NCBI GenBank assembly: GCA_964016885.1
Contig: OZ024743.1
Location: 77,035,230-77,099,229, forward strand
Length of the DNA: 64,000 bases
Direction of reading: 5' to 3'
Source: Eledone cirrhosa
Taxonomy: Eukaryota > Mollusca > Cephalopoda > Octopoda > Eledonidae
Shown here: in pieces, positions 32,320 to 42,300 of the stretch
How the letters are laid out: every line of letters begins with the position of its first letter
Numbering within the stretch: the stretch's first letter is position 1
Notes under the pieces: model-generated
Seen by the model: the letters and a program-made list of their open reading frames with translations, nothing else
Databases searched by the model: none
Told to the model about the DNA's origin: nothing
Program-made: the position numbers and the translations under genes

Positions 32320-32668
32320 AAGCTATAACCAACGACACTTAATTTAATTATAATAATTATTATTATTTCTACTTTTGACACAAGGCCAGCAATTATCCCA
32401 GTGTATTACTGGTACTCTATTTTATCGACCCCGTAAGGATGAAAGCAACGTTAACCTCGGCGGGATTTGAACTCAGGTCATAAAGGGCTATAACTCTTTG
32501 CTGCAAAGGCCCTTTATGGTCTGAGTTCAAATCCCGCCGAGGTTAACGTTGCTTTCATCCTTACGGGGTCGATAAAATAAAGTACCAGTAATACACTAGG
32601 ATAATTGCGGGCATTGTGTCAAAAGTAGAAACAATTATAATTAAATTAAGTGTAGTTGGTTATAGCTT
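32320..32668. mobile_element. Palindromic SINE-1 duplication
   Basis: The left arm, 32320-32488, is a minus-strand SINE-1 with flank AAGCTATAACCAACGACACT. The right arm, 32509-32668, is its inverted copy ending TTGGTTATAGCTT. The loop is 20 bases. Both arms share private changes such as GATGAAAGCAACGTTAACC (normal copies read AAAGGCAAAGTTAACC), so one arm was copied from the other. Confidence 0.9.
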
Positions 32669-32799
32669 AATTTAATCATAATAAAACTATAACAGTTCTT
32701 ATAGAAACAGAAGTTTAAATATGTATATATGTCTGCAGAGTAGAAGAGTAGATTTATAAATTGTCGGCATATTTGTCGTTTTTCATCTCCGGTTTATTC

Positions 32800-33060
32800 A
32801 TGTTTGGTGAACCCAGCACGGTCGTTCTCTTCACAAACAGTGAGTCCCGAGTTCGATCCCATGCCTCGTGAGTGAAATTGGGTAAATGGAAATTGTTTGG
32901 AAGCCCATCATTTGGACCGTACCTGTAATTCAAAGAGCCCCCCCCCCCCCTGTCGCACACTGTATTACGTTGGATCTTCCTGAGAATTACATTAAGAGTA
33001 CACGTGTCTGTGGAATGCTCAGCCACGCGCACGTTAATTTCACGAGCAGGCTGTTCTGCT
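32800..33060 (+). mobile_element. Unclassified SINE-like repeat
   Basis: It contains a B-box-like CGAGTTCGATCCCATGCC, TACCTGTAATTCAAAGAGCC and AAGAGTACACGTGTCTGTGG / AATGCTCAGCCACGCGCAC. The latter half recurs, worn, at 60290-60400. A C13 run lies at 32939. Confidence 0.5.
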
Positions 33061-33061
33061 T

Positions 33062-33482
33062 AGCTATGGTTATGAATCTTGGGTAATGACCGAAAGAATA
33101 CGATGGCGAATACAAGCGGCCGAAATGTGGTTCCTCCGAAGTGTCTTTGGATTAACGTTACTCGTTATAGTGCGTAGCTCGGCGATCAGAGAGTCACTCC
33201 ATGTAGAGCTGCTATTTCTCCGAATTAAGAGATCACAGCTCCGATATTATGGGCATGTGGTTAGAATGTCTCGGGAAAGAATCGCTGGACAGAATTACGA
33301 GCAAAACCAACCAGCAGGAGTCCCAGGGGTAGAGGCCGAGCAAAATAGTTGGATAACATCCATGAGCTTGGTTATTTACGCTTGGGGATCCAGCCGGATC
33401 AGTCGGTGATGGTTACTTCTGACAGGACCTGCTGAAGTACTATGTGTTTGAGGACTATGACCCCACGACCCTCTCAAGAAGA
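33062..33482 (+). mobile_element. LINE-C tail, best copy
   Basis: The frame reads MTERIRWRIQAAEMWFLRSV, then SSAIRESLHVELLFLRIKRS, LRYYGHVVRMSRERIAG and, shifted, RPRG..SWLDNIHELG-like residues, then CTTCTGACAGGACCTGCTG and an AGAAGAAGAAGAAGG tail. This is the C-terminal end of a LINE reverse transcriptase polyprotein, with six copies in the window. Confidence 0.8.
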
Positions 33483-35577
33483 AGAAGAAGGATGAGGAGG
33501 CTGTTCTGTTGATTGAACAAATGAAAATGGACGGAAGTACATTCCATTCCTCTGTTTATTTGTTGTTGAGTTCTGTACTACACTTGACATTTCAATTAGC
33601 AAGAGTTATCGTTCTTGGGAGGTGCCCTGTTATCAACGAAGGTCGCGAAGAACATGTCTGCAAAAATTGCTTTGAAGGTAAACTCAAGCTACTAACTTTT
33701 GAAATGATAATTTACATTTATTATTGTTTTTACTAACTGCCAATGTAAATGTATAATAGTTAGTCTTTGTAACTCGACTTATTTAATATAAACGTTGCAC
33801 TCTTATAACCTTTCTTTTCTCTTATCTTCAAACACGTGGCGTAACTAATATTTTCGTTTCTTTAACTTGGAAATCTCTTCTGCTGGAATATTTACTATAG
33901 TTTTTTCAAACTTCTTTACTGTAAATAAATTTAACGCCAGTTTCATGTTGCTACAATGGAGCTTGTCTTTTATTAGTTTCTCATAATACTTGCTTAGATT
34001 GTTTTCGTTTTTTTCGTCTTTTCAAAATATTTCTTGTATTTTTTAAACCAGAGTTTAAAGTCTATGGTACCGTATTTAACTAGGTTCTACAAAGTTAGAT
34101 GTAGTATTGATAAAATGGAATTAAACTTCTAAAAAGCTCTTTGAAAACTCAGTAACGATGCTGTAGGCATAAAATAAAGGTTTTGTGAGTGTCGTCATTG
34201 GAAACAATGCAAGCTATCGGAACCCACCCTCGTTAACTTAACTAACATGGGGTACAAGAAAACTTACTGAGTTTTTTTTAATTTTTATTATTCCTTTTTC
34301 CTCTTTATTTCCTCTTTATCACGTCATTCAAGTATATCCTAACTGTTGACCTTTATAAGGTGTGTATTAACCTCTTAATAAACTAATGTTTACATTTAGT
34401 TGTCAGAATGAATTGTTGATACCTAAAATCCTTAATAGAAATGTGCCGCCTTTATTAACGTCCCTAATAGGGGTACCGCCTTTATTATAAACTGGTCTCA
34501 TATTTCGATTCATAGTGAGAATCGATCTTTTAGTGTTGACAGAATATCCAGTACATTAATAGTTGTGTAATATGGTACCCTGAAGGTCCAATGTCGCTTT
34601 AGATGGATAAGTAAAATTAAGAAAAGAAGAAAAGGCTTTCAAGATTACACCCCTACATTTTTTGTATAGCAAAATCAATTATCAGAGCTATTAAATTCCC
34701 TTGCCATTCATAAATTAAATCCGATTTATTAAAGCAATAAAATACTTTTAGTTTATTTGCGTCTAGAATGTCCGATTGGAATGGGCAAGTTTTAGTGTAT
34801 GCCTTTGGCTCAATAGATAATTTAACTCCCTCGTTTGCTGTCTGTCCTTGGAAGAGGTCGTAATTAACCATAATCCAGTTCTCAGTGGGGCTTCTTTGTT
34901 AGTACCCCATATTTCAAATTGAACAAAAAAAGGCCAGCGTAATCTAGCCCTAATTCAAACACTAACCCCATATAATTCGTTTCTATTTCAAATGCGGGTT
35001 TTGACTACGTGCTAAACAGCACAAGCACGTATTCTAACAGTTGTATTCTTCAGTCACTATAAGATTATATAATACTGTTAGGTATGTTATTAAGCATGCG
35101 ATTCGATGAAAAAGACTCTTCGGAGTATATTAAAAATGAACTTTCCTTGTCTGGATCCTGCCTAGCGGATTTCCATATGAATAATATTTATTTATATTTA
35201 GGATTTAACTGAAAAAAATTAAGAATAACATTTTAAGACAAAACCCATTGTTTGCAGTGTCCGTAGATGGCTGGCTAGCTTCATATGAATAGCGTGGGCT
35301 CTACTGCAAAACACGATGGAAATTAAAGCTATCTTGGTTAAATGATAATTAACTTCCTTACTGAGGGCCCTTCATTAGCTAAAGGAGTTATAGTAACAAT
35401 AAAAGAAACAGGGGGGAAGTATAAAATATCAGTGTTTGAAGATATCTACAGAAATTATATCAAAGACAAGAGTTGGGGAATTCTTGAAAGACAAACAAAT
35501 GATTCTCATACAATGCTAACATGATATTTGTTTTTCTTATTATCAATGGATACTTTATATTTGCAGAAATCTTTGCT
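33483..35577. other. About 2 kb of apparently single-copy DNA, no identified gene
   Basis: No SINE, LINE or tandem array is visible, which is unusual in this window. The open frames (33509, 34653, 35342) have no motif. This is a reasonable place for the missing HSD17B10 first exon and promoter, but no ATG followed by a short coding stretch and a phase-0 donor stands out. Confidence 0.4.
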
Positions 35578-35971
35578 TTAACCCTTTCATTACTATAATT
35601 GTTTTCAAATAATTTTGAAAATGATAACTAACTTTCACATAAATTGAAGTATTGTGGAATAAGAAATAGAAATATAACAAGGAAATAAGTTTAATTATTT
35701 GGTAGCCCAACAATGTGTGTGAGATTATAAGTGCCAAGGTAATAAGAATTAGAGAAAATAGGACAAAAGACCTGAGAAAAAGAATGAGAATAGTAGAATT
35801 TTACCTTAGCAATTTTAATGATCCAAAATACTTTAGAATTTACCATCTATTGTCAAGGAAGGGCTCAGGGAGCAATCTAAGAAGAGTTGTTGATGGTTGA
35901 TCGATTTGAATTCTGGTGGGAGGTTTTTACATAAACATTTAACAGGGGTGGTTTGGTACCAAATGGGTTAA
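35578..35971. mobile_element. TTAA-flanked MITE-B relative
   Basis: TTAACCCTTTCATTACTATA at the left and ACCAAATGGGTTAA at the right delimit 386 bases. The interior has AATAATTTTGAAAATGATAA as in the elements near 13430 and 43330, plus an unrelated middle. Confidence 0.6.
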
Positions 35972-36159
35972 ATGATCTACAAAATAAAAGAACAATGGTG
36001 CTATAGAATCCAGAAACCATTTTTATCCTCAGGCATATTGATCTCTGTTATCAAGAACTCTGTAGTGATTTCTTTTTGTTTAGATTTTGATATATTTAGA
36101 TTTAAATATTTATTTATTAGATGATTATTAATTTGTCTCTACCTGGTTTATTTCAACAG

Positions 36160-36324
36160 GGCCTGGTTGGGTTGGTAACAGGTGGAGCTTCAGGGTTGGG
36201 TCGTGCCACTGTTGAAAGACTAGTACAACAAGGATCTCGTGTGATCTTGTGTGATTTACCAAACTCCAAAGGAGCTGAAGTTGCAAGCACTCTTGGAAGT
36301 AACTGTATCTTTGCACCAACAGAT
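36160..36324 (+). CDS. HSD17B10: HSD17B10 exon with the NAD-binding motif
   Basis: The exon has 55 whole codons. The acceptor is TTTCAACAG and the donor is GTAAGT. It opens with [14 protein letters not shown], the Rossmann-fold glycine motif, and contains DLPNSKG, whose acidic residue follows beta-strand 2 and favours NAD over NADP. It ends at FAPTD, the same point as an intron expected in the family alignment. An in-frame ATG lies 39 bases upstream, but it is inside the polypyrimidine tract and is not a likely start. Confidence 0.95.
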
Positions 36325-39300
36325 GTAAGTTCCTATGTTACTTTATATTTTTGGCAAAATAAAAACCTCAATCTGTAATTTTATGTAATATTGCTGTACA
36401 TCTTTTAGTTTGGTTTGGTATATGAGGGGGTGCTGAAAAGTTCCTGGCCTGATTGCTGCTAAAGACCCTTCGGAGGAACCCCATTTCGGTCACCTGTATT
36501 TGCAATCATATTCTTTACGTCATTACCCAAGATTCTTAACCACAGGTAAAGGTTGGCATGAATACCAAATTGAGGCTTACCTGTACAAGTAAATCAAATA
36601 CAGGTGAGATGACTATTTTACATTTTTTTTCGGGCTTGTATTGTTAGGATTTTTTTTTTTTTATCTATAAATTGTTTATCAATTGTTGACACAATATCTT
36701 AGTTTGGTTTACTTCTGATTACACAACCAGGATTAACCCTGTGATGACCACATTTCTAATGAAATACACTATTTCAATTAATGAAGAATTTTGAGGGATT
36801 GACTAAAATTATTAATTATTTCATTATTAAGATAGTAACTTAACGTAAGGTCCTTATATAGAATTATATTGGAAGATTTTAATTTAAATTAGAAACCTTT
36901 AAAGAGGGTGATTCTATTTCATAGAACCAGAGCTGGTCTTGGCTGGGTTGGGAACTAAAGGGTTAAGTATCAATGAAACAAAAATTTATATTTAGAAAGA
37001 GAGATATACAAAGGAAAAGGTAAATGGTATTAGATACATAAAACTGACGTTACTACAGTTAGCAACATTATTATTGTTAAAAATAATAATTGACAAATGA
37101 CTATCAGTAATATATTATTGAGATCTAGGTGGGAGGGGAGATTGACCCCTACCAAACATTACTGGAGATCTAGGTGGGAGGGCAGACTGGCCACTACCAA
37201 TCATTACTGGAGATCTAGGTGGCAGAGGAGACTGGCCCCTACCAAACAGTACTGGAGATCTAGGTGGAAGGGGAGACTGGCCCCTACCAAACAGTATTAC
37301 GGAAGTAAGTGGAAGGGGAGACTGTCCCCTATCAAATAGTACTGGAGATCTAGGTGGAAGGGGAGACTGGCCCCTACCAAACAGTACTGGAGATCTAGGT
37401 GGAAGGGGAGACTGGCCCCTACCAAACATTACTGGAGATCTAGGTGGAAGGGGAGGGGAGACTGGCCCCTACCAAACAGTATTACGGAAGTAAGTGGAAG
37501 GGGAGACTGTCCCCTATCAAATAGTACTGGAGATCTAGGTGGGAAGGGAGACTGACCCCTACCAAACATTACTAGAGATCTAAGTGGGAGGAAAGACAGA
37601 CCCCTACCAAACATTACTGGAGATCTAGGTGGAAGGGGAGGGGAGACTGGCCCCTACCAAACATTACTGGAGATCTACGTGGGAGGGGAGACTGGCCCCT
37701 ACCAAACAGTACTGGAGATTAGCCCCTACCAAACAGTACTGGAGATCTAGCTGGGAAAGGGAGACTAGCCCCTACCAAACAGTACTGGAGACTAGCCCCT
37801 ACCAAACAGTACTGGAGATCTAGGTGGGAGGGGAGACTGGTCCCTACCAAACAGTACTGGAGATCTAAGTGGGAGGGAAGATTGACCCCTACCAAACTAC
37901 TGGAGATCTAGGTGAGACGGGGAGAGTGACCCCTACCAAACAGTACTGGAGATCTAGGTAGGAGGGGAAACTGGCTCCTACCAAACAGTACTGGAGATCT
38001 AGGTGGAAAGGGAGACTGGCCCCTACCAAACAGTACTGGAGATCTAGGTGGGAAGGGGAGACTGATCCCTACTAAACAGTACTGGAGATCTAGGTGGAAG
38101 GGGAGATTGGCCCCTACTAAACAGTACTGGAGATCTAGGTGGGAAGGGGAGGGGAGACTCGCCCCTACCAAACAATACTGGAGATCTATGTGGGAGGGAA
38201 GATTGACCCCTACCAAACTCCTGGAGATCTAGGTGAGAAGGGGAGACTGACCCCTACCAAACTACTGGAGAACTAAGTGGGAGGGGAAACTGGCCCCTAC
38301 CAAACAGTACTGGAGATCTAGGTGGAAGGGGAGACTGACCCCTACCAAACAGTACTGGAGATCTAGGTGGCAGGGGAGACTGGCCCCTACCAAACAGTAC
38401 TGGAGATCTAGGTGAGAAGGGGAGATTGATCCCTACTAAACAGTACTGGAGAACTAAGTGGGAGGGGAGACTGACCCCTACCAAACAGTACTGGAGATCT
38501 AGGTGGCAGGGGAGATTGACCCCTACCAAACAGTACTGGAGATCTAGGTGGAAGGGGAGATTGGCCCCTACCAAACAGTACTGGAGATTTAGGTGAGAAG
38601 GGGAGATTGATCCCTACTAAACAGTACTGGAGAACTAAGTGGGAGGGGAGACTGACCCCTACCAAACAGTACTGGAGATCTAGGTGGCAGGGGAGATTGA
38701 CCCCTACCAAACAGTACTGGAGATCTAGGTGGAAGGGGAGATTGGCCCCTACCAAACAGTACTGGAGATCTAGGTGGAAGGGGAGATTGACCCCTACCAA
38801 ACAGTACTGGAGATCTAGGTGGAAGGGGAGACTGATCCCTACTAAACAGTACTGGAGATCTAGGTGGAAGGGGAGATTGGCCCCTACCAAACAGTACTGG
38901 AGAACTAAGTGGGAGGGGAGACTGACCCCTACCAAACAGTACTGGAGATCTAGGTGGAAGGGGAGATTGGCCCCTACCAAACAGTACTGGAGATCTAGGT
39001 GGCAGGGGAGACTGGCCCCTACCAAACACTACTGGACATCTAGGTGGGAAGGGAGACTGATCCCTACTAAACAGTACTGGAGATCTAGGTGGAAGGGGAG
39101 ATTGACCCCTACTAAACACTACTGGACATCTAGGTGGGAAGGGAGACTGATCCCTACTAAACAGTACTGGAGATCTAGGTGGAAGGGGAGATTGACCCCT
39201 ACCAAACACTACTGGACATCTAGGTGGGAAGGGAGACTGATCCCTACTAAACAGTACTGGAGATCTAGGTGGAAGGGGAGATTGACCCATACCAAACAGT

Positions 39301-42300
39301 ACTGGAGATCTAGGGTGGCAGGGGAGACTGGCCCCTACCAAACAGTACTGGAGATCTAGGCGGGAAGGGGAGACTGGCCCCTAACAATCAGTATTAGAGA
39401 TCTAGGTGGAAGGGGAAACTGGCCCCTACCAAACAGTACTGGAGATCTAGGTGGAAGGGGAGACTGGCCCCTAACAATCAGTATTAGAGATCTAGGTGGA
39501 AGGGGAGACTGGCCCCTACCAAACAGTACTGGAGATCTAGGTGGAAGGGGAAACTGGCCCCTACCAAACAGTACTGGAGATCTAGGTGGAAGGGGAGACT
39601 GGCCCCTAACAATCAGTATTAGAGATCTAGGTGGAAGGGGAGACTGGCCCCTACCAAACAGTACTGGAGATCTAGGTGGAAGGGGAGACTGGCCCCTACC
39701 AAACAGTACTGGAGATCTAGGTGGAAGGGGAGACTGGCCCCTACCAAACAGTATTAGATTAGACTGTTGTATAACGAAGAGTTTAATGCTAAATATCTCT
39801 GGATAGAAAAACAGCTTTAAGAGCTTCTCCTAAAATAGCTGTAACAAACCTCAAATGTATGAACTTTGGTCTAGTAGTCTTACACTACCTTATCCTAATC
39901 TAGCTTGTTACTTTGCATCGATATATAGCTACTTTATAAGTATACATAAGTGACCTTGCTCACACCTCTAAGACAATGTCACTGGATCAAGATCTTTGAC
40001 GCTATGCAGTAATAGAGAAGACTCTCTTTCCCTTGCATACAAACTTAAATCTACAGTCAGTAGGCACCTCTTAACCCAATATACAACCCACTCCACACCC
40101 CTTTCTCCATCCTCCCACTTCCATCCACTGTAAAGTGGTCATGTAGATGTCACAATAAGAAGCGCCCAGTCCACACTGTAAAGTGGTCGTGTAGGAGACA
40201 CATTAAAAAAAGCTCCCAGTCCACACTGTAAATGTGGTTGGCGTTAGGAAGGGCATCCAGCCATAGAAAACCTGCCAGAAACAGTTCTGTATGAGCGAGA
40301 CACGATCACCCAACCAATCTTGCCTCAAGTAGGGCTAACCCATCCTAGCGTGGAAGTTGGACATTAAACGATGATGATGATGAGAGATGTTTGTTAGTTC
40401 GTTGCTTGATTGCTTTGCGCATCACACAAAAACGAAAAGTGACAATCATCATCATCGTTTAACGTCTATCCTCCATGCTAGCGTGGGTTAGACGATCAAA
40501 AAGTAATTACAGCAATGGTATAAAGGTATATCCAGGAACGTTTATTGATACTAATTTTATAACATCAAAGAAGAAGAAAACATCCCGGGTATGCTAACCA
40601 ACCTGACTGCTATTTCTAGGAGGTTGGGAATCAACCATAAGGGATTTTCTCTGTGTTCGTTGTCAGTGATGATCATGTTTTGTGGCAATCGACTCCAATT
40701 CAAATGCTGGCTTATATTTACACACACACACATGGGCACACATGCACACACACACATACGCACAGGCACGTACACACACATTTATATATAATTATCAAAA
40801 GATCCGCGTTCCCTACGTGTAAAGTTAATCTACAGTCAGTAGGCCCCTCCAAACCCACTACCCCTACTCCACCCTTCCACTCCCGGCAACACCACCCTTT
40901 CTCTATAAAGTTATGTTGGTACCACAACATCTAGTCAAAACTAATGAGGTCAGTAGGTGTCACAACAAAAAAAGGGAAAAGAGAAGAAAAAAACACAGTC
41001 CACGCTGTAAATGTGGTTGGTTTTAGGAAGGGCATCCAACTGTAGAAAAGCTGCCAGATAGTCCTATACAAGCAAGATACGGTCACTCGACCAATCTTAC
41101 TTCAAATGGGACAATTCCCGTCTAACCCATGCTAGCGTGGAAGATAGATGTTAAACGATGATGATGATCTATATGTATATATAATATAAAATATTGAAAC
41201 TTCCATCATCCTTTTGAGAAACATGACCAACCACGTCTATGCAATGGCATATGCTTTACAGTCGGGAGGATGATAAACCATCTCCTAGAGGTCATTATTC
41301 TTGGAGATAATCAAGGAAAAAATGTATTTATTCCCAAGATTCCTCTTATCCCTTCCTCTATTGAGCTGCCATTCAAATTCTCAAGACTTCAGTTCCCTGT
41401 TAGACCCAGTTTTGCTATGACCATACATAAAGCTCAGACTCAGAGTTTCAAAGCTGTAGAATTGAATACATGAGAATCGTTTTTTTTACCTATGGACAGT
41501 TATATGTAGGTTGTTCATGAGTGGAAACACCTAGAAATCTTCATATACTATACATGGACAGTAAAATGAAGAATCTGGTGTATTTGGATGATTTTTTACA
41601 GTTTTTGTTTTGTCACACACCACAGTCACATACTGTAAACCAAACAAAGCATCCAATACAGTTGTTTTCTCATCTACCAGTCTTCTCTTATAGTCTGTTT
41701 ACCTGGGCAAAGCTGGGTACATCAGCTAGTACATTATATAAATAGCCACTTGAGAAATATGATATTCTCTCTCTAGAGCTAGCTGTGTGTAGAACCTCCA
41801 CCTAAGCCCAGCCAACACACTCATAACCATTACTGTATTCCTATCCTAGGCTGTGACAAACCACTTTCCTCATCCTTCTAGAATTCCATCCTCTCCTCTG
41901 TTTTTCTTGTAGTCATTGACTTGCAGCTGTTCAAAGTAAAACATTAACTGCATCAGTCTCACTAATCTTGGAAGAACTGCAAGTAAACAAAATAAAAAAG
42001 AATTTTGGTTTGCCTGTGGCTACATTTCATTATAGGAAGAACATTAAGCTGTTAAAATAATTATTTCAACTATATGCAGATCCTTGGCTTGTCTGGGAGA
42101 TGAGTAACCACTACCACTTCAGTACTAATTTGGTCTATGTAGACCTGTCCAACCCTTGCAGGGAAAGCGGACATTAAAACGATGATGATATGCATATGAC
42201 CAAACTTATAAAAACAACAATACTCGTTATCATCCTCATTCATCATTTTACATTCATTTTACATGTTTACATGAGTTGGACAAGTCTTCTCTAGCAACTT

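Noticed and set aside
33509..33736. A 75-codon frame as a host exon
   Set aside because: It begins in the LINE-C tail and shows no motif or conserved look; the GTAAAC inside is weak as a donor.
36121..36159. In-frame ATG upstream of the first visible HSD17B10 exon as the start
   Set aside because: The stretch is the T-rich end of an intron with a TTTCAACAG acceptor, and the family begins with a short separate exon here.
37097..39359. Proline-rich and Trp/Arg-rich repeat proteins of up to 250 codons
   Set aside because: The 45-bp unit is a multiple of three and lies in an intron; the frames are open on both strands and break wherever a unit has an indel.
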